Positions 38,721-47,591 of a DNA stretch of 64,000 nt are shown here, piece by piece. How positions within the stretch are numbered: position 1 is the first letter of the stretch; every line of letters starts with the position of its first letter. Under the pieces are notes generated by a model. It worked only from the letters and a program-made list of their open reading frames with translations, was not told where the DNA came from and made no database searches. Position numbers and translations under genes: made by a program. The stretch comes from Algoriphagus taiwanensis (GTDB lineage Bacteria; Bacteroidota; Bacteroidia; Cytophagales; Cyclobacteriaceae). The stretch covers positions 62,001-126,000 of the forward strand of contig NZ_BTPE01000012.1 of NCBI RefSeq assembly GCF_036245645.1, read 5' to 3'.

Positions 38721-39962
38721 ATGATTCCCTACCAAAGGAACTTCTTGGATAATGGTCTTGAAATCATCACCCATCAAGACCCGAATAGCAAGATTGCAGT
38801 ATTCAACCTGCTTTATAAGGTAGGTTCCCGATTTGAAAAGCCCGGAAAAACCGGTTTAGCTCACTTTTTTGAGCATTTGATGTTTGGGAGCTCGGCAAAT
38901 GTCCCGGAATTTGACCGGGCTTTGGAGCGGGCTGGCGGATCTTGCAATGCCTTTACCAGCCCGGATATCACCAATTACTACATGACTTTGCCCCCCAGCA
39001 ATCTGGAGACGGCTTTCTGGCTGGAATCTGATCGCATGCTGCAACTGACTCTTTCAGAAAAAACGGTCGAAACTCAGCGGAAAGTGGTTTTGGAAGAATA
39101 CAAGCAGCGCTATCTGAATCAACCCTACGGAGATGTCTGGCACCATATGCGAAAGCTCGCTTACGATTCCCATCCTTATCGATGGCCGACCATTGGAGCA
39201 TCGCTATCGGACATCGAAAACTACACGCAAGAAGATGTGTGGGAGTTTTACAAAGAAAATTACTTTCCGGCCAATGCCATTTTGGTGGTGGCAGGCAATA
39301 TCGATCACCAAGAAGTCCTTCGGCTGGCCCAAAAATGGTTTGGTCCTATCCAAAACCCTAAGTTCAAATCAAAGTCTATTCCCAAAGAACTGCCCCAAAC
39401 CGGCAGAAAAGTTCAGCAACTGGAGGCCCGAGTTCCAACTGATGCTTTATATAAGGCGTTTAAAATGCCCGCTCGAGGAGAAGAAGGCTATTTGGAAGCG
39501 GATTTGATTACCGATTTGTTGGGATTTGGTAAGTCTTCGCTATTGGAGCAAAAACTTGTCAGAAACGGAGATCGATTTGCCTCGGTTGGTGCCTACATTA
39601 CCGGTTCTGTAGATCCGGGGCTTTTGGTCTTTTCCGGAAAAATGGAGAAAAACATCAAGTCGATGCAGGCCGAGGAAGCCTTGGATGAAGTTTTGCAGGA
39701 GTTTTTGGCAAATACAGTTTCTGAAATTCAGCTTCAAAAAATCAAAAACCAATCGGAAAGCATGAAGGTCTACGAATCCATTCAGTTGCTTAACCGAGCG
39801 ATGAATCTGGCCTATTATGCCCATTTGGGAAATCCTGATATTTATGAGGAAGAATTTGTGAAAAAATCTGCCCTTGATCCGGACCGAATCCAAACCTGGG
39901 CAAAAAAACTTCTCAATGAAAATCAATCTTCTGTGATTTATTACCAAGCACAAGCACTATGA
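38721..39962 (+). CDS. M16 family zinc metallopeptidase
   Basis: A 413-residue pitrilysin-family protein with the inverted zinc motif HFFEH (His48, Glu51, His52) and a third ligand in the VVLEEYKQR helix (Glu125 or 126). The second M16 half (about 170-400) is of the non-catalytic type. There is no signal peptide, so a cytosolic or processing role is likely. The last four bases (ATGA) overlap ispF, and ispF overlaps mnmD in the same way, so the three form a tightly coupled operon. Functional link to isoprenoid synthesis is not evident. Confidence 0.92.
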   Translation: MIPYQRNFLDNGLEIITHQDPNSKIAVFNLLYKVGSRFEKPGKTGLAHFFEHLMFGSSANVPEFDRALERAGGSCNAFTSPDITNYYMTLPPSNLETAFWLESDRMLQLTLSEKTVETQRKVVLEEYKQRYLNQPYGDVWHHMRKLAYDSHPYRWPTIGASLSDIENYTQEDVWEFYKENYFPANAILVVAGNIDHQEVLRLAQKWFGPIQNPKFKSKSIPKELPQTGRKVQQLEARVPTDALYKAFKMPARGEEGYLEADLITDLLGFGKSSLLEQKLVRNGDRFASVGAYITGSVDPGLLVFSGKMEKNIKSMQAEEALDEVLQEFLANTVSEIQLQKIKNQSESMKVYESIQLLNRAMNLAYYAHLGNPDIYEEEFVKKSALDPDRIQTWAKKLLNENQSSVIYYQAQAL

Positions 39963-40441
39963 CACCATTTAGAATAGGATTTGGGTACGATGTCCATCAG
40001 CTCAAGGAAGGCTATGACTTTTGGTTGGGAGGCATCAAAATCGACTTTGAAAAAGGGGCAGTCGGGCACTCTGATGCAGATGTTTTGATCCATGTGATCT
40101 GTGATGCGCTTCTTGGAGCAGCCAACATGCGGAATATCGGCTATCACTTTTCTGACAAAGACCCCAAATTCAAAGGAATTGACAGCAAAATCCTCTTGAA
40201 AGAGGTAATGAAAATGATCCGTGAGGCAGGTTACGAAGTGGGAAACCTGGATTCAACGGTTTGCCTTCAACTCCCCAAGCTCAATCCACATATCCCTGCG
40301 ATGAAAAACTGTCTGGCAGAAGTGATGAATGTAAGCGAAGAGGCGATTTCCATCAAAGCCACGACTTCCGAATGGCTTGGTTTTGTGGGTAGGCAGGAGG
40401 GAATATCCGCTTATTGCACCGCATTGATTTATAAAGTATGA
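39959..40441 (+). CDS. ispF: 2-C-methyl-D-erythritol 2,4-cyclodiphosphate synthase
   Basis: A 160-residue enzyme of the MEP isoprenoid pathway that cyclises CDP-methylerythritol phosphate with release of CMP. The zinc and substrate motifs GYDVHQL (Asp11, His13), GHSDADVLIHVICDALLGAA, the IGYHFSDKDPKFKG loop and the C-terminal IKATTSEWLGFVGRQEGI are intact. The trimer-forming size is standard. ATGA overlaps bind it to genes on both sides. Confidence 0.97.
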   Translation: MTPFRIGFGYDVHQLKEGYDFWLGGIKIDFEKGAVGHSDADVLIHVICDALLGAANMRNIGYHFSDKDPKFKGIDSKILLKEVMKMIREAGYEVGNLDSTVCLQLPKLNPHIPAMKNCLAEVMNVSEEAISIKATTSEWLGFVGRQEGISAYCTALIYKV

Positions 40442-41130
40442 GTGAAAAAGTAAAGATCATTACGACCGAGGATGGTTCTCATTCTCTCTATCATGAGGGC
40501 CTTCAGGAGACTTATCATAGTTTTCATGGTGCCTATAGAGAATCTCTCCATGTTTTCATGATCTACGGGCTGGATTCTTGGCTTGCCCGGAATCCCGGAA
40601 AATACCCCATCCGGATCTTTGAGGTAGGTTTTGGGACGGGACTGAATGCTTGGCTGACTCTAGTCTGGGCGGAGCAAAACAAGGTACCTGTCTTGTATCA
40701 TACCATCGAGCCCTTTCCACTCTCTAAGGAAATCTACTCCCAGCTCAACTACATTGAGCACGACCACGGCATCTGGCATTACCACAAATATTTTGAAGCC
40801 CTTCATCAGGCAGCATGGAATGCAGGTGGGCCAGTTTCCGACTATTTCAATATGAAAAAGGATCAGGTCACCTTGGAGGAGGCGCAGCTTTACCCTATGG
40901 ATGTGGTCTTTTTTGATGCTTTTGCTCCGAGCAAGCAGCCTGAGCTTTGGGCCAAACCCTTGCTGGCAAAAATCACCGAAAACATGCGCCCCGGTGGTGT
41001 TTTCACTACTTACTGCGCAAAAGGCCAAGTCAAGCGGGATTTGAAGGACCTAGGCCTGGAAGTAGAAACCCTCCCCGGACCTCCCGGGAAAAAGGAGATG
41101 ACCCGGGCTTGGATGAGCAGTTGGCAGTAA
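40438..41130 (+). CDS. mnmD: tRNA (5-methylaminomethyl-2-thiouridine) methyltransferase, MnmD type
   Basis: A 230-residue SAM-dependent enzyme; the stand-alone counterpart of the MnmC C2 half, it methylates the wobble uridine modification of certain tRNAs. The SAM motif IFEVGFGTGLNAWLTL (about 60-75), the DAFAPSKQPELW acidic block and the YCAKGQVKRDLKDLG region are clear. There is no FAD oxidase domain. Overlaps ispF by 4 bp. The 236 bp after it carry no gene and show a short GGCAGTAAGCAGTAG string related to one near 7326. Confidence 0.92.
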   Translation: MSEKVKIITTEDGSHSLYHEGLQETYHSFHGAYRESLHVFMIYGLDSWLARNPGKYPIRIFEVGFGTGLNAWLTLVWAEQNKVPVLYHTIEPFPLSKEIYSQLNYIEHDHGIWHYHKYFEALHQAAWNAGGPVSDYFNMKKDQVTLEEAQLYPMDVVFFDAFAPSKQPELWAKPLLAKITENMRPGGVFTTYCAKGQVKRDLKDLGLEVETLPGPPGKKEMTRAWMSSWQ

Positions 41131-41366
41131 GCAGTAGTCTGAACCAAAGTGAAGAAATGTTAGTGGCAAGGAGTGGATGGTAAGTTGTAGAGAGCATCCG
41201 GTTATCCTACACTTTTTTCAGATTCAGACTATGGATCAGAAGTCTAAATTCAGAAAGCTGAAAATTTAACTCTTTCAACTGCCTACTGAGAACCGCCTTC
41301 TGCAAACTGAATCCTACCCACTGAATTGGCTTATATTTTGCAAAAGTCATATCCAAATACACGACT

Positions 41367-41837
41367 ATGCTAACCTTTATCTTTACTCTTCTACTTGCCT
41401 GGATGCAATCCGGAAGCTTGGAAAGCGCCAAATTGGAAAAAATGGTGGCAGAGCGCGAAAGCCTTCATCGACAGTGGAAAGAATCCGAATCCAAAAAGTC
41501 TGGCATTTTTGGCAACCGCACCAAAAAGGACATGATCGAAACCAACGAATGGCTAGAGAGAATCTTGGCCAAAGACAATCAGATTATGGACGAGCTGAAA
41601 ATGATCGGCGCTATTGAAACCACAGTGATTTCTCAGGAAAAGGAGGATTACAAGACTATTACCATGAGTCTGGAACAGGACGTGCAAGCCTTAAAAAGGG
41701 CCTTATCGGAAAAAGACAAAGAAATAGAGGCAGCACTTTCGACCCGCAGAACCTTTGAATGGACCACAGTTATTTTTTTTCTTAGTACCCTAGGTTTGGG
41801 ATTCGGACTTTATAAAAGCAAAAGAAGGGTCAATTGA
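41367..41837 (+). CDS. Membrane-anchored coiled-coil protein of unknown function
   Basis: A 156-residue protein. An N-terminal hydrophobic stretch (MLTFIFTLLLAWMQSGS) may be a signal or anchor. A long charged helix follows (LEKMVAERESLHRQWKESES, then EKEDYKTITMSLEQDVQALK and ALSEKDKEIEAA), a coiled-coil pattern, and a second membrane segment near the end (TTVIFFLSTLGLGFGLY) with a basic tail. I do not recognise the family. The likely topology is a periplasmic coiled coil held at both ends. Its last 8 bp overlap the convergent lipoprotein gene. Confidence 0.7.
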   Translation: MLTFIFTLLLAWMQSGSLESAKLEKMVAERESLHRQWKESESKKSGIFGNRTKKDMIETNEWLERILAKDNQIMDELKMIGAIETTVISQEKEDYKTITMSLEQDVQALKRALSEKDKEIEAALSTRRTFEWTTVIFFLSTLGLGFGLYKSKRRVN

Positions 41838-42342
41838 CCCTAACATATTCTCTAAGAGGAAAAGGCAAACAATCCTCTGCCGTACCTACTCTCCAGCAAT
41901 CCTCTTGGAATCTGAATCGATTTCCATTTTCAAAAAAAGTAAGTGTCCCTGTTGGTACTCTGAAAAAGTCCACAACCCCGGGTTTAAGCTCTTCCTTGGT
42001 TCCATAAGGCTTCTCTTCCGAGTCTGAGGCACCACCAAAATTGATCAAAGCGTAGGAATAATAGTATTTGAAAGTACTTCCCTCCAGATTATACCAAGAG
42101 TCTGCGATCATCCGATAGCCAAGGGTCTCCCCTATTTCCGTTTCCCGTACAATTTTTTGGACTTCCATCAGGGTGTCATTTTTAAAAGTCAGCACCTCCA
42201 CAAACCAAAGCCCTGCTGCTTCATCAAACTCCCTATTTTCCCATGTTCCACTCAATGGAGATTGAAAAGGCTCTTCTGATTCCTGACAACCAAAGAGGCT
42301 TACAAGGAGAACTAGGGATAAGGTGTAAAAGAAAGATTTCAT
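41830..42342 (-). CDS. Lipoprotein of unknown function
   Basis: A 170-residue lipoprotein (MKSFFYTLSLVLLVSLFGCQE, Cys19). The mature part is strand-rich, with a lipocalin-like start (LSGTWENREFDEAAGLWFVEVLTFKNDTLMEV) of the kind seen in small calycin-fold lipoproteins, and two Cys near the end (EDCWRVG, EDCLPF) that could pair. The exact family is not recognised. It ends 8 bp inside the stop of the convergent coiled-coil gene. Confidence 0.75.
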   Translation of the reverse strand: MKSFFYTLSLVLLVSLFGCQESEEPFQSPLSGTWENREFDEAAGLWFVEVLTFKNDTLMEVQKIVRETEIGETLGYRMIADSWYNLEGSTFKYYYSYALINFGGASDSEEKPYGTKEELKPGVVDFFRVPTGTLTFFENGNRFRFQEDCWRVGTAEDCLPFPLREYVRVN

Positions 42343-42424
42343 AAAAGTCTGATTAGGGATTGTACCTACCTAATACGATCCCTAATCTCAATTTGCTACA
42401 AAAAGCAAGGAATTCTTCTCTTAG

Positions 42425-43087
42425 TTAGGACTTCAGTCGTGCAATCGGAGTCCTTCCCCCCTTGGTGACTTGATCCATAGCAACCAAAATCTCAGCATCC
42501 AAAGGCAGGTACAAATCCACACGGGAACCGAATTTGATAAAGCCGAATTCTCCGTTTTGCTCTAGCTGATCTCCTTCTTTGACATACCATTTGATTCTTC
42601 TGGCCAAAGCACCGGCAATCTGCCTCACCATGATTTTCACCCCGGAATCAGTCTTCAGCACCATGGAAGTCCGTTCGTTTTCCGTACTGGATTTGGGATG
42701 CCAAGCTACGAGGTACTTGCCGGGATGATATTTGAAAAATTCCACTACTCCTTTTACCGGAGAGCGATTGACATGCACATTGATAGGAGACATGAAGATG
42801 GAAACTTGCTTCCGCTTTTCTTTTAGAAATTCATCTTCGAAAGCCTCTTCGATTACCACCACTTTTCCATCTGCAGGGGCATAAACCAAGCTTTCATCTT
42901 TGGGAAGCTTGAAGATGGGGTTTCTGAAAAACTGGAGAATAATCAGATAAAACACCAAACTGCCCAAAATAGCCACGTTGGACCAAAGTCTGGCATCAGG
43001 ATAGAAATAAATTATCAGGTAATTTCCGGCCACCAGAATAATCAACAGCCAAAACAACAGGACTCTTCCTTCTCTATGTATAGTCAT
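42425..43087 (-). CDS. Phosphatidylserine decarboxylase family protein
   Basis: A 220-residue proenzyme. Two membrane segments lie at about 8-29 and 36-52, then the catalytic domain with YAPADGKVV, SPINVHVNRSPV and the autocleavage site FGSRVD; breakage before Ser188 would give the pyruvoyl group. It makes phosphatidylethanolamine in the inner membrane. I use the ATG at 43087 (MTIHREGR) since the longer GTG frame would start inside the upstream gene's terminator hairpin. The short, two-TM form is that of the small archaetidyl/phosphatidylserine decarboxylase branch. cdsA, needed for CDP-diacylglycerol, is two genes upstream. Confidence 0.93.
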   Translation of the reverse strand: MTIHREGRVLLFWLLIILVAGNYLIIYFYPDARLWSNVAILGSLVFYLIILQFFRNPIFKLPKDESLVYAPADGKVVVIEEAFEDEFLKEKRKQVSIFMSPINVHVNRSPVKGVVEFFKYHPGKYLVAWHPKSSTENERTSMVLKTDSGVKIMVRQIAGALARRIKWYVKEGDQLEQNGEFGFIKFGSRVDLYLPLDAEILVAMDQVTKGGRTPIARLKS

Positions 43088-43097
43088 GGTATGAGAT

Positions 43098-43128
43098 AAA
43101 TAAAGGCGTGGATTCATCACCCACGCCT
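43098..43128 (-). terminator. Rho-independent terminator after glutamate dehydrogenase
   Basis: AGGCGTGG (43104-43111) pairs with CCACGCCT (43121-43128) around a 9-nt loop; on the minus strand it is followed by TTTATTTATC. It sits 27 bp after the glutamate dehydrogenase stop and just before the decarboxylase start. Confidence 0.85.
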
Positions 43129-43155
43129 CAAAGATACTAGATTCTCTTAATTGAT

Positions 43156-44433
43156 TTAGAAACCGCCACGGAAGGTGTAGGTCTTCGCCACCTTGTCAAT
43201 AGCAACAATGTAAGCTGCTATTCGCATCGGTACATCGTATTTCTGGGATGCCTGATACACATGCTCGAATGCATCCTTCATGATTCGGTCGGAGCGACGG
43301 TTAACTCGATCTGCGGTCCATTTGTATCCGAGTCGGTTTTGCACCCATTCAAAATAGGAAACAGTCACCCCACCAGCATTAGCCAAAATATCAGGCACTG
43401 CCATGATTCCTTTGTCGTTGATGATGGCGTCAGCTTTTGCAGAAGTAGGGCCATTGGCTCCTTCCACGATTAGCTTGGCTTTGATTTTATCTGCATTGGC
43501 AGCGGTAATCACGTCTTCGAGTGCAGCTGGAACCAGCACATCCACATCAAGGGTCAACAAATCCCCGGGGTTTTCCATCAAATCTCCTCCTTTGAAGCCT
43601 TCCAAGGTACCATTGTTTGCTTCCTTGTGCTTGATGGCTTCTTCAATATTGATTCCCTTTTCGTTGTAGAATGCACCTGTATGGTCAGAAATAGCCGTAA
43701 TCTTCAACCCTCTTTCCTCTAAAAGCTGAGCAGCCCAGCTTCCCACGTTTCCAAATCCTTGAACTGCGCAAGTCGCCTGGAAAGGATTGATTTTCAGTTT
43801 TTGCATAGCTGAAAGAGCCGAAACCATTACCCCGCGTCCGGTAGCTTCAGTTCTTCCCAAGGAACCTCCCAAAACCAAAGGCTTTCCGGTCACCACAGCT
43901 GGCACCGTCATTCCGTGAGCTTTGGAATACTCATCCATCAACCAAGCCATTTCTCTAGGGCCTGTACCCATATCCGGTGCAGGAATATCTTTGTCCGGAC
44001 CAAATACATCAATCATAGCCATAGTATAGGCACGCATCAGTCGTTCGATTTCTCCTTTGGACATTTCGCGTGGATTACAGCGAACACCACCCTTGCCACC
44101 TCCATAAGGGATGTCCACAACAGCACACTTCCATGTCATCCATGCTGCTAGCGCCCTCACCTCGTCCAGATGGACGTCCGGAGCAAAGCGGATACCGCCT
44201 TTTGCAGGCCCGAGAATATTACTGTGAATCACCCGAATCCCTTCAAAAACCTGGATCTTTCCGTTGTCCATGGTGATGGGAAGAGAGACGATTACTTGCT
44301 TGGCAGGATTCTTCAATACGTTGTAGACTTCATCAGAAAGTCCAAGCTTTTCAGCTGCGATATTGAATCTCTCCATCATTGACTCCAATGGATTCTCTTT
44401 ATCCTTAATTGGGGCCGGTTCAATGTAAGCCAT
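43156..44433 (-). CDS. Glutamate dehydrogenase (Glu/Leu/Phe/Val dehydrogenase family)
   Basis: A 425-residue enzyme for NAD(P)-linked oxidative deamination of glutamate or its reverse. Motifs are GPAKGGIRFAPDVHLDE (substrate Lys78), the second Lys102 in TWKCAV and catalytic PYGGGKGG (Lys114), then GFGNVGSWAAQLL for the nucleotide-binding fold and PAALEDVI. The short hexameric class is indicated by length. It belongs to a stretch of same-strand genes (cpbp, DUF2007, cdsA, gdh) and ends at a hairpin terminator. Cofactor preference is not read with certainty. Confidence 0.94.
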   Translation of the reverse strand: MAYIEPAPIKDKENPLESMMERFNIAAEKLGLSDEVYNVLKNPAKQVIVSLPITMDNGKIQVFEGIRVIHSNILGPAKGGIRFAPDVHLDEVRALAAWMTWKCAVVDIPYGGGKGGVRCNPREMSKGEIERLMRAYTMAMIDVFGPDKDIPAPDMGTGPREMAWLMDEYSKAHGMTVPAVVTGKPLVLGGSLGRTEATGRGVMVSALSAMQKLKINPFQATCAVQGFGNVGSWAAQLLEERGLKITAISDHTGAFYNEKGINIEEAIKHKEANNGTLEGFKGGDLMENPGDLLTLDVDVLVPAALEDVITAANADKIKAKLIVEGANGPTSAKADAIINDKGIMAVPDILANAGGVTVSYFEWVQNRLGYKWTADRVNRRSDRIMKDAFEHVYQASQKYDVPMRIAAYIVAIDKVAKTYTFRGGF

Positions 44434-44501
44434 ATTGGGTTTGATTATTAAGTGAAATGCGGTACAAACTTAAGAGGATTTTCAGACTGCCCACTTAAGA
44501 A

Positions 44502-45341
44502 TTAAAAGATTTTCAAAAAAGCAGTAATAAAGGGGGCTGAAAGTAACAATCCATCAAATCTATCCATAAATCCCCCGTGACCGGGCAGTCCATTTCCTGA
44601 GTCTTTGATCTCAATCGAACGCTTGAAAAGAGATTCAATTAAGTCTCCATAAGTACCGGCAATAATGATAATCCCTGAGATTACCAGCCATTTCCAGTCG
44701 GCCAAGACATGAAAGTATTGGGAAATCAAAAAAGCTACCGCAATGGCGGAGAAAGCTCCTCCCAGGAAACCTTCCCAAGACTTCTTGGGTGAGACCCGCT
44801 CGAATAGCTTGGTCTTTCCAAATTTGGTCCCGGCAAAATAGGCCCCTGTATCACTGGCCCAAAGGATCAAAAGACATCCAATCAAGATTTCATAGTGATA
44901 CTCCGCTCCAACCGAAAACACAGCCAAATTCAATAAAGAAAAGGGCACCGCCACATAGAAAATCCCCAAGTAGGTAAAGGCAACTCCTGTAAATGGCTTT
45001 TTGTCTGTTTTTTTATACAGCTTGATGAAAAAAGTGAGGGAGACTAAGGGAAAGATCAAATAGAGGTATTCGTGAGAAAGCCGCTCTTTCTCGATCATAA
45101 AAGTCAGCGTAAAAATCATTAAGCCGAGAACAGTGCCAAAACTCTTCAAGGGCAACATCCCGTCCAAGCCGGAAAGCTTGTAGAATTCCATTTGGGAAAA
45201 AGCCAGAATGACTCCGAAAATCAAAAAATAAGTCCAATCGGAATAGATCGATCCGCCCACCACAATAAAAGCCCCAATCACCGCAGTGATGGCACGCTGT
45301 CCGAGATTGCTGTAATTATTGATATTAAAACGTGATCTCAT
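44502..45341 (-). CDS. cdsA: Phosphatidate cytidylyltransferase
   Basis: A 279-residue integral membrane enzyme that makes CDP-diacylglycerol from CTP and phosphatidate. About eight membrane segments are seen, and the C-terminal signature block SLFKRSIEIKDSGNGLPGHGGFMDRFDGLL is complete, including the metal-binding Asp residues. Its first 17 bp overlap the DUF2007 stop region, so the two are coupled. Supplies precursor to the phosphatidylserine branch served by the decarboxylase at 42425-43087. Confidence 0.95.
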   Translation of the reverse strand: MRSRFNINNYSNLGQRAITAVIGAFIVVGGSIYSDWTYFLIFGVILAFSQMEFYKLSGLDGMLPLKSFGTVLGLMIFTLTFMIEKERLSHEYLYLIFPLVSLTFFIKLYKKTDKKPFTGVAFTYLGIFYVAVPFSLLNLAVFSVGAEYHYEILIGCLLILWASDTGAYFAGTKFGKTKLFERVSPKKSWEGFLGGAFSAIAVAFLISQYFHVLADWKWLVISGIIIIAGTYGDLIESLFKRSIEIKDSGNGLPGHGGFMDRFDGLLLSAPFITAFLKIF

Positions 45342-45531
45342 TTTGAATCAGTTGGAGAGCTATCAGGGCTTGGTCATGGGGTACAAGGACCTCAAATGTC
45401 CCATAAAGTTTATAGACTGTTTCTTTTTTGTTGAGAACCACCGCAGGAATCTGATTTTCTTCCAAAACCCCTTTGACTATTTCGGCCCTGATCTGATTTT
45501 GATCCTCAAATACCCTGATCCAATTCTGCAT
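45325..45531 (-). CDS. DUF2007 domain-containing small protein
   Basis: A 68-residue protein with the DUF2007 pattern: RVFEDQNQIRAEIVKGVLEENQIPAVVLNKKE followed by YGTFEVLVPHDQALIALQLI. Members are annotated as putative signal-transducing proteins without proof. I start at the ATG at 45531 because the family begins there and the upstream part of the open frame is another frame of the CPBP gene. It overlaps CPBP by 26 bp and cdsA by 17 bp, so all three are made together. Confidence 0.82.
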   Translation of the reverse strand: MQNWIRVFEDQNQIRAEIVKGVLEENQIPAVVLNKKETVYKLYGTFEVLVPHDQALIALQLIQNEITF

Positions 45532-46459
45532 TTGTCTTTTGGTTGACTGTTCTAAAGTAAAGGAATCCAAGAATAAGAACCAAAAGCCCAAACAAAGCTG
45601 CAGGGTAAGAAACGGTATCCGTTGATTCCAAATCAAAATCCAAAGCTCCCTGATTGGAAAAATAGACAATCAAGACTGTGAGGCCATTATTGAAAATATG
45701 GGCTAAAATCGGATACCACAGACTTCCTGAATAATGATACAGGTAGCCAAATAAAGCTCCCAAAAATACCCTTGGAACAAATCCATAAAACTGCACATGA
45801 ATCGCAGAGAAGATAATTGCGGTAATCCAAATTCCCCAATGGGGAGATTTGAGGTAGGATTGCATTTTAGGCTGCACCAAGCCCCGGAAAAACACCTCTT
45901 CGCCAACACCAGCCAATACCCCTATGACCAGAACTCCAGCGAGGAGCTCAGGGATTGTCTGGAAATCGGTCAGATACTTGGTCAGCTCCATCAGCTGGGT
46001 CTCCATCTCTTTCATCCAGTTTTCCAGACCTGCCATAGACTCAGGTAGCGTGAGTTGAGCATTCCAATAGACCAGCAGTCCATTGAACAGCATTGCCCCA
46101 AAGGTGATACCAAGGGATAAAATCAAGTTTTTGGAATTGAGCCTTTCCCCTTGAATCTCCCAATGCAGGTCGGCCTTTTCTATGTATTTCATGATGATCC
46201 ATGCAGCGACCCAAAAGCCGATACCTGAACCTATCCCCTGCACAAAAAGCAAAGCCATTCGGCCATTAGGGACATCATAATTGCCCGACATCAGCCCCAA
46301 AAGGTCTTCCACGGACAGATTGAAAAGTAAGGGAACAAAGGCCAAAGAAACGGCCTGCAGCAAGATCAGGGTTCCAAAAGTCACTAACACAATGACTACC
46401 AAGGACAAAAGCCAGTTTTTGCGTTTGGCGATTTCTGCCTGAGTTTCGTAAATCTCCAT
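45506..46459 (-). CDS. CPBP family intramembrane glutamic endopeptidase
   Basis: A 317-residue membrane protein with about eight hydrophobic segments. The catalytic motifs are GVGEEVFFRG (the EExxxR of the family) followed by FSAIHVQFYGF and AHIFNN, whose His residues complete the site. CPBP proteins are Abi-like proteases related to CAAX prenyl endopeptidases; their bacterial substrates are mostly unknown. It opens the operon with DUF2007 and cdsA, with only 37 bp to the divergent dusB. Confidence 0.9.
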   Translation of the reverse strand: MEIYETQAEIAKRKNWLLSLVVIVLVTFGTLILLQAVSLAFVPLLFNLSVEDLLGLMSGNYDVPNGRMALLFVQGIGSGIGFWVAAWIIMKYIEKADLHWEIQGERLNSKNLILSLGITFGAMLFNGLLVYWNAQLTLPESMAGLENWMKEMETQLMELTKYLTDFQTIPELLAGVLVIGVLAGVGEEVFFRGLVQPKMQSYLKSPHWGIWITAIIFSAIHVQFYGFVPRVFLGALFGYLYHYSGSLWYPILAHIFNNGLTVLIVYFSNQGALDFDLESTDTVSYPAALFGLLVLILGFLYFRTVNQKTNAELDQGI

Positions 46460-46466
46460 ATTTGGG

Positions 46467-46487
46467 CTAAATTTACGCCAAATTTAG
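46467..46487. promoter_or_regulatory. Perfect palindrome in the short gap between CPBP and dusB
   Basis: CTAAATTT (46467-46474) and AAATTTAG (46480-46487) are perfect 8-bp arms around the 5-nt centre ACGCC. The dyad fills most of the 37-bp gap between two divergent starts (46459 and 46497), so it could be an operator or overlapping promoter for both. Confidence 0.5.
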
Positions 46488-46496
46488 AATTGAGAA

Positions 46497-47486
46497 GTGG
46501 TTAAGATTGGAAATATAGAATTAGGTGACTTCCCTTTGCTGCTGGCACCGATGGAAGATGTCAGTGATCCGCCTTTTCGCGCAGTCTGCAAGCAGAATGG
46601 AGCTGACTTGATGTACACGGAATTTATCAGTTCCGAAGGGCTTATCCGGGATGCCGCCAAAAGTGTCCAAAAGCTCGATGTATATGACTATGAGCGCCCA
46701 ATTGGGATTCAAATCTTTGGAAACGAGATCGAATCCATGCGGGAAGCTGCTGCGATTGCAGAGGAAGCAGGGCCCGACATTCTGGACATCAACTATGGCT
46801 GTCCTGTTCATAAAGTAGCCTGCAAAGGAGCCGGTGCTGGAATTCTGTTGGATATTCCCAAAATGGTCTCCATGACCGCCGAGATTGTCAAGCGGGTGAA
46901 TATTCCTGTTACGGTGAAGACCCGACTGGGCTGGAGCCATGACACCATCAAAATCGTAGAAGTTGCCGAAAGACTACAGGACGTAGGGATTCAGGCAATT
47001 TCTATCCACGCAAGAACCAGACAGCAGATGTACAAGGGTGAGGCAGATTGGTCCTGGCTGAATCTGGTAAAAGACAATCCTCGTTTGCATATCCCTGTAT
47101 TTGGCAACGGAGACATTGATTCGCCTGAAAAAGCTGCTGAATACAAGTCCAAATACAACGTGGATGGGATGATGATCGGCCGGGCATCCATTGGATATCC
47201 CTGGATTTTCAATGAAATCAAGCAGTATTTGGCTACCGGGGAAAAACTTCCCGCTCCGGATTTGGCAGAAAGACTGGCTGTAGCGAAAAAGCACCTGGAC
47301 TTTTCCATCGAATGGAAAGGGGAAAAACAGGGGATTTTGGAAATGAGAAGGCATTACACCAACTATTTCCGAGGCATGCCCAATTTCAAGCCCTACCGAA
47401 CCGAAATGGTCACTGCTGATACGTATTCGCAGGTATGTGAAATCCTAGATCAGGTTGCCGAAGCCTATGCGGAATATGAATTTTAA
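46497..47486 (+). CDS. dusB: tRNA-dihydrouridine synthase, DusB type
   Basis: A 329-residue FMN enzyme that reduces uridine in tRNA. The start is the GTG at 46497 giving MVKIGNIELGDFPLLLAPMEDV, the family N-terminus. Marks are the FMN-binding LLAPMEDVSDPPFR, the DINYGCPVHKVACKGAG region with its catalytic Cys, TVKTRLGW, AISIHARTRQQMYKG and MIGRASIGYPWIF. A hairpin terminator follows the stop. Neighbours give no clue beyond the shared short divergent promoter. Confidence 0.95.
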   Translation: MVKIGNIELGDFPLLLAPMEDVSDPPFRAVCKQNGADLMYTEFISSEGLIRDAAKSVQKLDVYDYERPIGIQIFGNEIESMREAAAIAEEAGPDILDINYGCPVHKVACKGAGAGILLDIPKMVSMTAEIVKRVNIPVTVKTRLGWSHDTIKIVEVAERLQDVGIQAISIHARTRQQMYKGEADWSWLNLVKDNPRLHIPVFGNGDIDSPEKAAEYKSKYNVDGMMIGRASIGYPWIFNEIKQYLATGEKLPAPDLAERLAVAKKHLDFSIEWKGEKQGILEMRRHYTNYFRGMPNFKPYRTEMVTADTYSQVCEILDQVAEAYAEYEF

Positions 47487-47501
47487 AAAATGAAATCAAC
47501 C

Positions 47502-47537
47502 AGACCTCCCGATATTTTTCCGGAGGTCTTTTTTTTG
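47502..47537 (+). terminator. Rho-independent terminator of dusB
   Basis: AGACCTCC (47502-47509) pairs with GGAGGTCT (47522-47529) around a 12-nt loop and is followed by a long T run. It also shows that the EamA gene does not start at the upstream in-frame ATG at 47490. Confidence 0.9.
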
Positions 47538-47591
47538 AACTTTTATGGGGTGGATTGCTTTCTTTTGCAATTCCAAATTGTTTTCACCCGC

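Noticed and set aside
43088..43120. Upstream GTG start for the phosphatidylserine decarboxylase gene
   Set aside because: It falls inside the terminator hairpin of the preceding gene and would add residues with no family similarity before the ATG at 43087.
47490..47591. Upstream ATG start for the EamA transporter
   Set aside because: The intervening sequence contains the dusB terminator and gives no transporter-like residues.
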